NCBI RefSeq assembly: GCF_022179465.1
Contig: NZ_BPQV01000010.1
Span: 168,228 to 232,227 of the forward strand
DNA length: 64,000 bases
From: Methylobacterium organophilum
GTDB taxonomy: Bacteria > Pseudomonadota > Alphaproteobacteria > Rhizobiales > Beijerinckiaceae
Direction: 5' to 3'
The first letter of the stretch is position 1; every line of letters starts with the position of its first letter. A program made the position numbers and the translations under genes. This document shows positions 31,456-40,630 of this stretch, one piece after another. The notes under the pieces are model-generated. The model had not been told where the DNA came from, did not search any database, and saw only the letters and a list, made by a program, of their open reading frames with translations.

Positions 31456-33039
31456 ATGCGCCCCATCACCCTCATCACCTCCGCAGCCTATGTGAATGCG
31501 GAGATCGCGGCAGAATATGGCCTCCTGCCACCCAGCTTCCTCCCGATCGGGCATGATCGGCTCATCGCCCTGCAGATCGAGAAGGCCGCCGCCTTACCGG
31601 GGCGCATCGTCGTCACGCTCCCCCAGTCCTTCGAGCCGACGGTTTGGGACCTGGGACAATTGCGAGGCCGGGGCGCCGAGGTCCTGTTCGTTCCCGACGG
31701 CCTGACCCTCGGGGAAAGCGTCGCTTACGCACTTGCCGTCGTATGCGCCTCGGGACCCGTGAGGATCCTTCACGGCGACACCGTCTTCCTCAACGAACTT
31801 CCCACCGAACTCGATCTCGTCTCGGTCGAGTCTTCCCCCCTCTCGTATTCGTGGGGTGTCGTCGACGGGACAGGCCGCTTCTCCCAAACCGGTGCAACCG
31901 GTGTGCCGAGCGGGCCCGTGCTGACCGGCTATTTTTCATTCGCAAGCGGGCATGACTTCCGGCGTGCCCTCGCCGTTTCACGTGGCAACTTCCTGGAAGC
32001 TCTCAATATCTACTCCAGTACGGCGGCGCCGCTCCGTCTGCGTCAGCTGGGCGAGTGGTTGGATTGCGGCCATCTGCAGACGTATTATCGTTCGCGCGCC
32101 AAGATCACGACGGCTCGTGCGTTCAACAGCTTGAAAATCAAGCATCGTATCGTCGAGAAATCCAGCAGCAACGAGAAGAAGGCCCGCAACGAGGCGAGCT
32201 GGTTCGAGGCCCTCCCGCCCATCATGCGGCTTTATGCGCCGTTATATCTCGGCTCTGAAACCAACGATGAGGGTGTTTTTTCCTACCGAACGGCCTACGA
32301 GCACAGTCCGACACTGCACGAGCTTTTTGTTTTCGGCCATCTCGGTCAGCAGGTTTGGCAGCAGATATTCCACTCGGCGTTCGAGTTTCTCGACCGCTGC
32401 GCACACGTGCCTGCCCCAGTGGAGGCTAATTCCGCAATCGACAAACTGGTAACGCAGAAGACGCCCGAGCGTCTTCTGGACTATGCCAGGACCTCCGGCA
32501 TCGACCTTGATGACGAGTGGACCTATGCGGGACATCCCCTCCCGAGCCTCACCCGCATCGCTGAAATTTCAGCGAAGCTCATCTCGGAGAGCACGCCGGA
32601 CGTCATTGGCCTGATGCACGGTGATTTCTGTTTTCCCAATATTTTTTATGATTTTCGCGAGCAGTCCGTAAAGGTCATCGATCCACGAGGGTCGTTTTCA
32701 AACAACGAACCGAGTATGTACGGAGATCTGCGTTACGATCTCGCCAAGCTCAACCATTCGATCGAGGGATACGACTTTATCCTTGCCAACCGGTTTGTGC
32801 TCGACACCACGGGCGAGCGGTCGATGACGATCTCGTTCCCGGAAGAGGGGCCGATCCGATGGCTCGGTCAGGTGGGATCGGAGCGGTCCCTCGCCGGCCA
32901 TCGGATCGGTGACCCGGAGAATCTCGCTCTCACAATCCACTTGTTCCTCTCCATGATCCCCCTGCACGCTGATAAGCCCAGCCGACAAAAAGCATTTTTG
33001 GCAAACGCACTTCGGCTCTTCGTCGCGCTCGATACATGA
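31456..33039 (+). CDS. Two-domain protein: nucleotidyltransferase-like domain fused to a sugar/choline-kinase-like phosphotransferase
   Basis: 527-aa protein. Residues about 1-220 resemble a GT-A-type nucleotidyltransferase: IGHDRLIALQIEKAA, LTLGESVAYALA, ILHGDTVF, then the GYFSF segment. The remainder resembles an aminoglycoside/choline-kinase (APH) fold, with the catalytic-loop motif HGDFCFPNIFYD at about 388-399 and the DFG-like metal motif VIDPRG at about 407-412. The combination suggests that a small molecule is phosphorylated and activated by a nucleotide before transfer to a glycan, as with phosphocholine (LicA/LicC) systems, but the substrate cannot be read from sequence. ATG 31456 is preferred to TTG 31453; AGGCGA lies upstream. 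Coupled to the HAD gene. Confidence 0.65.
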   Translation: MRPITLITSAAYVNAEIAAEYGLLPPSFLPIGHDRLIALQIEKAAALPGRIVVTLPQSFEPTVWDLGQLRGRGAEVLFVPDGLTLGESVAYALAVVCASGPVRILHGDTVFLNELPTELDLVSVESSPLSYSWGVVDGTGRFSQTGATGVPSGPVLTGYFSFASGHDFRRALAVSRGNFLEALNIYSSTAAPLRLRQLGEWLDCGHLQTYYRSRAKITTARAFNSLKIKHRIVEKSSSNEKKARNEASWFEALPPIMRLYAPLYLGSETNDEGVFSYRTAYEHSPTLHELFVFGHLGQQVWQQIFHSAFEFLDRCAHVPAPVEANSAIDKLVTQKTPERLLDYARTSGIDLDDEWTYAGHPLPSLTRIAEISAKLISESTPDVIGLMHGDFCFPNIFYDFREQSVKVIDPRGSFSNNEPSMYGDLRYDLAKLNHSIEGYDFILANRFVLDTTGERSMTISFPEEGPIRWLGQVGSERSLAGHRIGDPENLALTIHLFLSMIPLHADKPSRQKAFLANALRLFVALDT

Positions 33040-33668
33040 TGGATTTGTATTGATCCTGTCAGTTTATGGGTCGCAACGTTACGTATGTGTCTTCGATGAG
33101 GAAGCTCAACCCTCATTTGACCAATGTCGGCTGACAAACTGAAAGACGGTCTAGAAATCGTCGAACGGTCTTCGAGCACGCCTTGTCGTATTTTGCATGT
33201 TGTTGCGCGTCGCATGGATTCGTTGTCGTTCATCGTGAACGGCAGACGGTTCGTGAGAGCGCGCTCGTCCCGTACGCGAGCACGCATCTTCTCCAGGGTT
33301 CTGTCGTCCCTCTCCGCGATCAAAGCGTGCAGGAACGCTCCCGGTGTTTCGAGCTTAGGGCGGCGTGTGAGCCTTGTGGACGGGCAGTGATCGTTCCGTT
33401 TGTCGGGAGCGGAGCCATCCGAGATCGCCTCCGCAAAAGACTGTCCAAAGCATGCTGTCCCTGCTCGGCGCTAGATCGCTTCAATTGTCTCTAGAAATTT
33501 TTCAAATGGTGCATTTATGATCGTTTAGGGCGGCCCTTAAATGGCGTCGACACTGTCGTAGTCAATCTACGAGGCCGCATCGGCCTATATCAGAATTGTT
33601 TTAAAGTCGCGCTTTCGTGAGTGTACGGCTCGAACGTTATCGCTCGGACCGTACACTGATATACCGCA
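33040..33668. other. Intergenic region between convergent genes, lower GC
   Basis: No convincing gene. Short plus-strand frames at 33124-33494 lack ribosome-binding sites and motifs. The sequence is visibly richer in A/T than flanking DNA. The region separates the HAD/kinase pair from the convergent glycosyltransferase operon and ends in the hairpin at 33620-33657. Confidence 0.5.
33620..33657 (-). terminator. Hairpin downstream of the glycosyltransferase operon
   Basis: AGTGTACGG (33620-33628) and CCGTACACT (33649-33657) form a perfect 9-bp stem, and the inner loop can extend it with mismatches. It begins 11 nt after the stop of the GT4 gene. There is no strong U-run, so a Rho-independent function is likely but not certain. 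Confidence 0.5.
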
Positions 33669-35648
33669 TCAGCAGATCGTGATGCCTGGGCGCGCCGAAG
33701 TATTCGTGCCGTACAAATCCGCCAGAAGAGCGAGTCCGTACGCTTCCGCATTCTCGAAAGACGGCTCCTGGGTCGAGTCGGCGCTGCTGAAACTCAGATG
33801 CTTGCTCAGCGCGATCTCGTGGATCAGCCGCCCCAGCGGTGTGTCGGTTTCACAGAGCCACAGGATCTCAACGGGGGCGCTGTCCGCCAGCGTGAGCAAA
33901 GCCGCCACGAGCGTGCGCATTGCCAGCCGATCCGTGACGGAGATGGCGATTCCGGACGCTCCCCAGACCCGCATCAGAGCGCTGGCGAGCATGGGTTCTT
34001 CCGTCACGCAGATGCGGCGCACGGTTCCGTGCAGAAGCGGGTTTTTCTGAATGGATTCTGCCAGGGGCATCAGCCCAGGCATCCAGCTCACGTCAGTATG
34101 TAGATGCGGCAGATAGGCCAGAGACCCGTCTGCTTTCCCCATTTCCGCACATTCGGCTCCGAGCAGCCAATCCCAGCGCGGATCTCGCCTATGTCTGGGA
34201 ATGTCACTGACGCGGAAGGGCCCCAGCGCAATGGCCTCCAGCCGTGCCGCCAGGAAATCGGGCAACTCTTCCTCGGTGACGATCCGGAACCAGCGGTTTC
34301 TCAGACGGTCCACCACACGTTTCGAACCATTGTCCACGAGAACGAATACCGAAGCGCTCGCCGATACCAACCGCGTCCAGCTGATGTAAGACAGCATGAT
34401 CGGAAAGTGCTCGGCGGCTGTGAGCCGTCGTAGGTCGAAGACGAACGCACCCCGCGCCACGCTGATCGCCTCGACAAGATCTTGTTCGGAGCGATCACGC
34501 TTGGCGATCAAGGCCTGTGTCGCCTGCGTGACCAGCGCGTTGAACCGTGACAGGGCAGGCCGCTCCAACGCGATCCGGCACATCGCGCCCGCCAGCGCCT
34601 TCGGCGTTGCGAAGAGCAGGCTTCTCGGCAGGAATGTACCAATCCCGGAATGCTCGCTGGCCAGGATGGGCATGCCAGCCATCATCGCGTCGGCAACCTT
34701 GACCTTAAATCCTGTTCCTTCGAATTGCGGCGCCAGGACGAAATCGACCTGATCGAAGAAATCATCCTCCGATCGGATCCAGCCGAGTTTACGCACCGGG
34801 AGGGCCGTCTCCACGTGATCGGAGATCTTGCCAGCGACCACGATGTCAACTGGCGCGTAGCTGTCGGCGACGGAGCTTTCGAGTTCGATCAGGAGGCGTT
34901 TGAGACCTTCTGCCGCGTAGATCTGCGCGCTGCTGAGAACGCCGAACACGACGCGATCCTCATGCAGGTAGGTCCGCCGCCGGGGGGCGCTACGGGCTCG
35001 AGCTGGTACGATGGGGATGCTCATGGTCGGAGGGACCGAGCTATCACCGAAGTAGGACATCTCCTCGTCGGTCACGGTGAGGACGAGGTCGGCCCTGCTC
35101 CAGCCTAGGATTTCCTCTTCCTTACGTGTCCAGAAAAATTCCGGCGCGATACCGGCTCGCTGCGCGATACTGAGTCGCGCGCTGAAAATATCGTGCGTAT
35201 CTAAGATTTTGAATGTCAATCCATCGTAAATTTGAAATGCCTTGGAGAGCCAGACATTTGAAACCATAACGACATCGTAGGTCTTGATGTCTGCGAGACG
35301 TTCAAGGAACTGCTGAAAACCCGGATCCCACCACTCGTCGAGACCGTGCGCATAACCGTCCCGGGGTGGCAGGCCGACCTGCTTCGAGGCGGGATAGACA
35401 TGGACTTCATCCCAGGCCTCGACCATCTCGCGATAGGCAGGCTCGTCGAAATACCAGTACCAAGGCATTTCGAGCGCGAAGAGAACGAAAGTGATGCGGT
35501 AGCCGGACCGCTTGAGATGCGAGGCCATCTGATGGACGCGCCGGCGCTGGCCAGCATCGGCCGGATGCGATGCGAAGGGGGTAATGAATAGGACGTTTTG
35601 CCCGAAGCGGTTCGACAGGCCCTTCGGGGTGCTCTCGGCAGGCGTCAT
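33669..35648 (-). CDS. GT4-type glycosyltransferase with long C-terminal extension
   Basis: 659-aa protein. The first 400 residues are a GT-B glycosyltransferase of the GT4 type: LFITPFASHPADAGQRRRVHQMASHL at the N-terminus (acceptor side), ILDTHDIFSAR, and the donor-binding block EGTGFKVKVADAMMAGMPIL. The last 250 residues (from about SEQDLVEAISVARG) are a separate alpha/beta region without recognised motif; it may be a second, degenerate transferase. The 4-nt overlap with the upstream GT2 gene shows an operon. Predicted to add sugars to a surface polysaccharide. Confidence 0.82.
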   Translation of the reverse strand: MTPAESTPKGLSNRFGQNVLFITPFASHPADAGQRRRVHQMASHLKRSGYRITFVLFALEMPWYWYFDEPAYREMVEAWDEVHVYPASKQVGLPPRDGYAHGLDEWWDPGFQQFLERLADIKTYDVVMVSNVWLSKAFQIYDGLTFKILDTHDIFSARLSIAQRAGIAPEFFWTRKEEEILGWSRADLVLTVTDEEMSYFGDSSVPPTMSIPIVPARARSAPRRRTYLHEDRVVFGVLSSAQIYAAEGLKRLLIELESSVADSYAPVDIVVAGKISDHVETALPVRKLGWIRSEDDFFDQVDFVLAPQFEGTGFKVKVADAMMAGMPILASEHSGIGTFLPRSLLFATPKALAGAMCRIALERPALSRFNALVTQATQALIAKRDRSEQDLVEAISVARGAFVFDLRRLTAAEHFPIMLSYISWTRLVSASASVFVLVDNGSKRVVDRLRNRWFRIVTEEELPDFLAARLEAIALGPFRVSDIPRHRRDPRWDWLLGAECAEMGKADGSLAYLPHLHTDVSWMPGLMPLAESIQKNPLLHGTVRRICVTEEPMLASALMRVWGASGIAISVTDRLAMRTLVAALLTLADSAPVEILWLCETDTPLGRLIHEIALSKHLSFSSADSTQEPSFENAEAYGLALLADLYGTNTSARPGITIC

Positions 35649-36577
35649 ACATCGCCTCCCTGTCGAAAGCCGGCACCCGCGAGCATCGTCATCGCGTAGA
35701 CCGCATCAAGCTGGATGAGGAACTCAGCGGAGGTGCGCGGGTCATAGGACAGGGCTTTTATGTTGCGATATTGTGCCGGCGAGCGCACCATCCGATCGCG
35801 ATAGCGTTCGAGCGCTTGCTCGTTCGTCATCCAGCAAGAGCCCGACACCATGTCCGAGATGGCCTGCCAGAAGACTCGGCGGCGGAAATATTCCGTTGTC
35901 AGGCGATCGGCTGCGATGATGTGCGAGACGCAGGCTTCCGGGCAGTAGAAAGTCCGCTGGCGGCCGACTTTCTCCATCAGCGCAATTTCTTCGTTGCTCA
36001 GAAGCGAGCCGACGCCGCGCCGGCCGAGCGCGGGATCGAAGCGACCATGGGTCTCGAATACGGTCCGACGCAATGACAGGTTGGCGCCCACCAACCATTC
36101 GCCTTCCTTCAAGAACCGGCCGACCGGCGACCAGTCGATGCAGGACAGATGCGAGGCCAAGCTTGGATCGAACCATTCCGGCAGTTCGTCCGGATCGTCG
36201 TATAACGGCACGACGCGCCCGCCGACGATCAATGCCTCGGGATTGGCATCGAACGCCTTGAGGATTTCCCGCGTCCAACCCGGCGAGACGAGGGCGTCGT
36301 CGTCGAGGAAGGTAATGATCTCGCCGGCCGCTTGGTCGATCGCGCTGTTCCGGGCGTGGGAGAGTCCGACATCCTCGCAGATGGTCGCGCGCCACCCTGG
36401 ACTGTCGGGCAGGCCGATCGGACGCCGCCGATCAGGCGGCGTATTGTCGACGACGACGACTTCTGTGGTGAGACCGTCGATGCGATCATGCTCCAGCAGC
36501 GCGGCCAGTGTTCTGTCGAGAAGGTCGTAGCGATCGTAGGTGCAGATCGCGACGGTCAGGCGAACGGAAGAGGCCAC
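35645..36577 (-). CDS. GT2-type glycosyltransferase
   Basis: 310-aa GT-A inverting glycosyltransferase. N-terminal VAICTYDRYDLLDRTLAAL with VVVDNTPPD, GLSHARNSAIDQAAGEII and the metal-binding FLDDDAL (DDD) are clear; later GLVGANLS and the ED-like acid region near SNEEIALMEKVG complete the domain. The start is GTG at 36577, 3 nt after the stop of the 189-aa gene. Its stop overlaps the GT4 start as ATGA. Operon role in surface polysaccharide synthesis. Confidence 0.9.
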   Translation of the reverse strand: MASSVRLTVAICTYDRYDLLDRTLAALLEHDRIDGLTTEVVVVDNTPPDRRRPIGLPDSPGWRATICEDVGLSHARNSAIDQAAGEIITFLDDDALVSPGWTREILKAFDANPEALIVGGRVVPLYDDPDELPEWFDPSLASHLSCIDWSPVGRFLKEGEWLVGANLSLRRTVFETHGRFDPALGRRGVGSLLSNEEIALMEKVGRQRTFYCPEACVSHIIAADRLTTEYFRRRVFWQAISDMVSGSCWMTNEQALERYRDRMVRSPAQYRNIKALSYDPRTSAEFLIQLDAVYAMTMLAGAGFRQGGDV

Positions 36578-36580
36578 GTG

Positions 36581-37150
36581 TCACCGAGCCTTGAGATCGA
36601 TGAGGGAGATCGCGAAGGGCGCGTCCGACTCGCCGGGATCCGCGACAGCGAGGATAAGGCTCAAAGCCTCCTCCGGACCATGCGAGACAATCGTCGTGCG
36701 GGTAGCGCCTTCCCAAGTCAGCCATGGCAGATCCTGGCCGTTCGCGCGCACGTAAAGGCTTTGATAAGCGACTTCCGAAGCAAACTTCGGTACGACGACC
36801 GTCAGGTCGTATTGCCGGTCAGGTAGGAGACGCACGGTGATCGGCAGGAGGGATGCGCTCACCAGCCACCGGACCCAGCGGCCCGTTTCGTCACGCTCCG
36901 GCAAAGACAGCCGATCACTGACCGTGTTCGGCATCCGGGCGTCGAAGCGCCATGCGCTGCCGGCCGAACCGACACCGGCTGCCCGCCCGGCAGCAAATCC
37001 GGCCTTGACCGCTGCGTCGAGGGCGCGCTGTTGATCCGCGAGCGTGGCCTCTAGAGCCCGCTGCCGTGCCGCGAGTTGCTTTATCTGTGCCGTCAAACCT
37101 CGGTCGGACGCGTTGTCGAGTACAGGCGTGAAGTCGGTTAAGCTGCTCAT
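36581..37150 (-). CDS. Small coiled-coil plus beta-sandwich-like protein of the polysaccharide operon
   Basis: 189-aa protein without signal peptide. Residues about 15-50 form a coiled coil (LTAQIKQLAARQRALEATLA), then a hinge and a C-terminal beta-rich domain (ITVRLLPDRQYDLTVVVPKF, SLYVRANGQDLPWL). The C-terminal part resembles the next upstream gene product (154 aa), so the two look like paralogues sharing one domain. ATG 37150 is chosen because the upstream extension overlaps that gene. Function unknown; likely an accessory to the neighbouring glycosyltransferases, with which it is co-transcribed. Confidence 0.75.
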   Translation of the reverse strand: MSSLTDFTPVLDNASDRGLTAQIKQLAARQRALEATLADQQRALDAAVKAGFAAGRAAGVGSAGSAWRFDARMPNTVSDRLSLPERDETGRWVRWLVSASLLPITVRLLPDRQYDLTVVVPKFASEVAYQSLYVRANGQDLPWLTWEGATRTTIVSHGPEEALSLILAVADPGESDAPFAISLIDLKAR

Positions 37151-37151
37151 G

Positions 37152-37616
37152 TCAAAAATTTCCCGACGCGACGCGGATATGGTGGACAGCAAGTCCGAGG
37201 GTCCGCGCTCCGGGAAAAGTGCCTTCCTGTTGCGTGGTCGAAATGATTTCCAGAAGCAGCGCACCGCGTGGCGAAGGCGGCACGGCAGCTGATACGAGGA
37301 TGCCGTACGCCTGGATGGTCTCGGTGATTGCGACCTCTTGACTGTCGACCAGCATACGGATGCGGGCAGGCTCGCACATCGCCCGCATCATATGGATGGA
37401 GATGACGTTGCCGGCGCTTCGATCGATTCGGATCGGCAGACGAATCCGCTCGGCCGCACCGGACCAGCGATAACATCCCTGCCCTGGCTGTGACCACTCA
37501 CGAAAATGGAGTCCGTTCGAACTGTCGAGCGGCGTATCCGCCGATATTTCAACAACCGATGGTAGAGTGTCGACAATCTCGTAGGAGCTATTTTTTTTCA
37601 GCTCGGTCGACATCAT
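37152..37616 (-). CDS. Small beta-sandwich-like protein, paralogue of its downstream neighbour
   Basis: 154-aa protein, MMSTELKKNSS at the start. The block WSGAAERIRLPIRIDRSAGN through IRMLVDSQEVAI aligns with ITVRLLPDRQYDL to VRANGQDL of the next gene by pattern (alternating hydrophobic strands and a surface V-x-x-x-Q). It is the promoter-proximal gene of the minus-strand operon 37616-33669. No catalytic motif. Carbohydrate binding or complex assembly is a guess. Confidence 0.72.
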   Translation of the reverse strand: MMSTELKKNSSYEIVDTLPSVVEISADTPLDSSNGLHFREWSQPGQGCYRWSGAAERIRLPIRIDRSAGNVISIHMMRAMCEPARIRMLVDSQEVAITETIQAYGILVSAAVPPSPRGALLLEIISTTQQEGTFPGARTLGLAVHHIRVASGNF

Positions 37617-38494
37617 CTTCTATTCTACTTAGTCGGCGACCGGCAAGCTCGCGCGGACGGTCAGACAGAATTTTAGGATCGAATGCTTCATGCCATACTG
37701 CAACGCAATGTCAATCCTGATCCACCTCCCCTTGAAGTGGTCCGTCCGGATGTATGGCTTTCGAGCCAGACGAGGGGGGACGGGATGCGAACGACCCGGC
37801 AAAAGCCGAGGGGTTGACTGCCAAGCTGCGGCAGGCGGAGGTAGCGATCTCGCGGGGTCGGAGCGTGGCCGGAGCGGTCTTGGTCCTCGGCATGACGGAC
37901 GATCGGCTGGCGCAAGAAACTCGGGAGTCTGACGAGGGAGCAGGTTTGCCGGGTGAGGGATTTGGAGATTGGGAAACCGCGGCGGCGATCGGCGGCCTGA
38001 TACGGGACAAGCTGATTTGCAGGAAGGTAGCTCATGCAGCCTGCTTCTCTCCGGGGTCATGGGGACTCGCCCTTCTTGCGCATCCTGATTCCGCGCGTGC
38101 AGGAGCTTGCAGAACTCTTGTTTCTCTCCGCAGTCGGCTTGTGCCGAATCATGATGAAGGCGGCGAGAGTGAGGAGATCCGTTGAAGCCGCAGATTCGGC
38201 AGAGTCGGTGCTCGAGTTTTCTTGATGTCACCCGCCCATGTCGTCTCGGTAGGGCCCTCCACCAACTCGGAGGAGCCTCCGGTGGTCCTTTGATACTGCT
38301 GTGCATCCCTCGGTTGCTGTGCTGGTTGTGGCCAATCCTGCAACGAAGTCGAACCGGAAACACCGTAGGGAGTAGGATCGAGGGCGCCCCTGATGAGGGA
38401 AACTGCGGTCCGGTAGATCCATGACACGCCGGGTCTGGTCCAGCCCAACCTGCAGGTTTACGACGCTGAAGCGGGCCTTCGCCGCTCTCGAACT
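37617..38494. other. Intergenic region holding insertion-sequence debris
   Basis: Between divergent polysaccharide genes. Apart from the OrfA remnant at 37790-38045 no gene is supported. The overlapping frames on both strands are Arg/Ser-rich and have no motif. It probably contains promoters for both the 37616 (minus) and 38495 (plus) genes. Confidence 0.45.
37790..38045 (+). pseudogene. Frameshifted IS3-family OrfA remnant
   Basis: The plus strand encodes AKLRQAEVAISRGRSVA, which matches the helix-turn-helix N-terminus of IS3-group OrfA proteins (typically KLRQAEV...G.SVAE). After a frame change RVRDLEIGKPRRRSAA corresponds to the leucine-zipper segment, and after another LIRDKLICRKVA to the usual LTLDKLILKE ending. 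The pieces are in different frames, no OrfB follows and no terminal inverted repeats were found, so this is a decayed fragment. Confidence 0.5.
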
Positions 38495-40534
38495 ATGCCG
38501 CATAGCGGCCGCGATAAGGATCTTTCACCCGTGACGTTCCACGCCCATGTCGTTCAGGATATGCGCTCCCTCGATCTCTTTCTGGCGGACGTGCAGGACG
38601 GTTTCGTCGAGCTGACGCAATACGGACCGCTGAGCGACACCTTCGACGGTCGGTTTCCCCGGCTCTATCGATTCCACGGTGGCATGATCACCACCTATGG
38701 CGTGATCCAGGGCGAAGCTTTTTGTCCGGATACAACCTTTTACGATCTATATCCGATGAAAGAAGAATTTGACTATGTGAATAAGGAGATTGCTGCAAAT
38801 TTGAAGCATGATCACTTATTGCGGGAGGACCAGGCTGGCGCAATTTTCTGCACGCATATCTGGGACAAGAATTACCAGCATTTTCTTGTAGAGATATTTC
38901 CTCGAATCTGGGCGGTGTGTCAGATCGAAGCCTTGCGGCACCTGCCGATCGTCACCTCGGATCATGGTCATGTCCGGGAAATTCTTGAAACTTGCTTCCC
39001 GGATCGCACCTTCATCTACCTCAAGCACGGTGAAGCTGTTCGGGTTGCCGGCCCGGTCTATTATCCCGGTGCGATGGCGCGCAACATGTCGACGCCGCCT
39101 GCCGTTCTCGGTCAAGCCCTGCGGTTCTTCCGCATGCAGGTTCTTTTCAAGGCAGGGATCGATCCTGAAGAGCGGCCAAGCAGAGGTAGGACGATCTTCT
39201 TCGGTCGTAAGCCGAACATGAACTACCAGGGCAATCAGCGTGTCCTGCTCAACTTTGCCGAGCTTGAGGAAGCTTTTGATGAAATCGGCATCCCAATCCG
39301 GGATTTCGACAGCAAGAGTCTGACGGAAAAGGCGACGGAGGCGCAGGGCGTGTCGATGGCCGTCAGTCTGACCGGCGCCAATATGATGAACTTGATTTTC
39401 TTGCCGCTGTCGGCGAGCATGTTTATCATCGAACATCCGGTTTTTAAGGGATCCTATTTCTTTCCGTTGCTCTATCGCGCCATCGGCTTTGACCTTACGT
39501 ATTTCTTCGCCTTCCACCAGACAAAGCTCGCCGAACCCGAGAGCCGCATCGAAAATGCGGAGTACATCATCGACGCTCCGGCCTTTACGGAAAACCTGCG
39601 GGAATCCCTATTCGTGACCGGTGACCGGCGCCTGGGCAAGAACATCATGCTGAATGGTGGTTTCGACAGCCTTCTGGAGACGGGGTTTGCCCAGGGGCTG
39701 GCCGAAAGCACATCCGGTCGCCTGGAGAATATCTCTTTCGAGACCGCGAATTTCGGCCTCGCCGGCTGGATCTCCCGCACATTCCGTGCACGCCAGACCG
39801 AACAGGATCTTGTTATCCTGGATTATTATACCAGCGATTGTAATGGCAATGTCGAGCAGATCTTGCGCGATATGCCGCTGGTGCTGGACAGCTTGCCGCG
39901 TGCTGTACGGCCGGTGGTGCTACTGTGGCCTGATAAGGCGGCCATGACGCAGCCTGATCCGGCAACGTTGCATGCCTACCGCACGATCTGCCAGGCTTCG
40001 GAAGCCTGCCTGATCGATTGCAGGCCGCTGATCATCCGAGTCATGCATTCCTGCGGCAAGTCGAGCATCGATGAGATGTTCATGGATGACACGCATCTTC
40101 ATCCCTATTTCGCGAAAATGGCCGGCGCACTGATCGCGGCCCATATCGACCTGTTCTTGACATCGGGGCGCCGCCGATCTGCCTTGAGAGTGCGCAAGCC
40201 GATCAAGGTCGCCGTTGCACAGCCCGATCAGCCCTGGCCGCAGCCGTCGTCAGTCCCACTCGCACTTTACGAGGCTTCGGAACATGGCATTCTCTTGGGG
40301 ATGATGATGGAAACCGGCCTGGCCGATCTCGAGATCGTGGTTTCGGGCGAGGTCCGGCAGCGCGTCCTCTCGACTCCCCGGAAAAACAGTGCGGCGTCGG
40401 CCTCGCACTATGTCCCCGTAACCGGAGTGACCTTCCGTAAAGGAGAGAGGATCGCGTTTCGACCGGTTACGGACAGCCCGGGAGCCGGCGAGGTTCAGTC
40501 GCTGTTAGTTCAGGCGATCGGCGAAGAGGCCTGA
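38495..40534 (+). CDS. Multidomain protein: GT61-type glycosyltransferase plus SGNH-hydrolase-like domain
   Basis: 679-aa protein. Residues about 90-370 resemble GT61 (DUF563) glycosyltransferases: HIWDKNYQHFLVEIFPRIWA, a middle GRTIFFGRKP block, and VSLTGANMMNLIFLP. From about residue 380 an SGNH-hydrolase-like module begins with NIMLNGGFDS; the DxxH block MFMDDTHLHPYFAKMAG (Asp531, His534) would supply the catalytic Asp and His, but the usual N-terminal GDS serine block is not obvious (NGGFDS is the nearest). The last 100 residues form a beta-rich tail. A transferase coupled to glycan esterase or acetyl handling is inferred. Start ATG 38495 has a weak ribosome-binding site; an internal ATG near 38561 is possible. 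Confidence 0.6.
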   Translation: MPHSGRDKDLSPVTFHAHVVQDMRSLDLFLADVQDGFVELTQYGPLSDTFDGRFPRLYRFHGGMITTYGVIQGEAFCPDTTFYDLYPMKEEFDYVNKEIAANLKHDHLLREDQAGAIFCTHIWDKNYQHFLVEIFPRIWAVCQIEALRHLPIVTSDHGHVREILETCFPDRTFIYLKHGEAVRVAGPVYYPGAMARNMSTPPAVLGQALRFFRMQVLFKAGIDPEERPSRGRTIFFGRKPNMNYQGNQRVLLNFAELEEAFDEIGIPIRDFDSKSLTEKATEAQGVSMAVSLTGANMMNLIFLPLSASMFIIEHPVFKGSYFFPLLYRAIGFDLTYFFAFHQTKLAEPESRIENAEYIIDAPAFTENLRESLFVTGDRRLGKNIMLNGGFDSLLETGFAQGLAESTSGRLENISFETANFGLAGWISRTFRARQTEQDLVILDYYTSDCNGNVEQILRDMPLVLDSLPRAVRPVVLLWPDKAAMTQPDPATLHAYRTICQASEACLIDCRPLIIRVMHSCGKSSIDEMFMDDTHLHPYFAKMAGALIAAHIDLFLTSGRRRSALRVRKPIKVAVAQPDQPWPQPSSVPLALYEASEHGILLGMMMETGLADLEIVVSGEVRQRVLSTPRKNSAASASHYVPVTGVTFRKGERIAFRPVTDSPGAGEVQSLLVQAIGEEA

Positions 40535-40630
40535 CGGTTCGGCACCGGCGTTCCGGCCGAGAACGGCACGCCGGTGATCCGATCCATTGAAGCCATACGC
40601 AAAGGGTAAGATCGAGCCAACAGGTTGGGC

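Noticed and set aside
37629-38363. A 244-codon minus-strand frame
   Set aside because: Pro/Arg/Ser-rich, overlaps the insertion-sequence remnant on the other strand, and has no protein-like motif.
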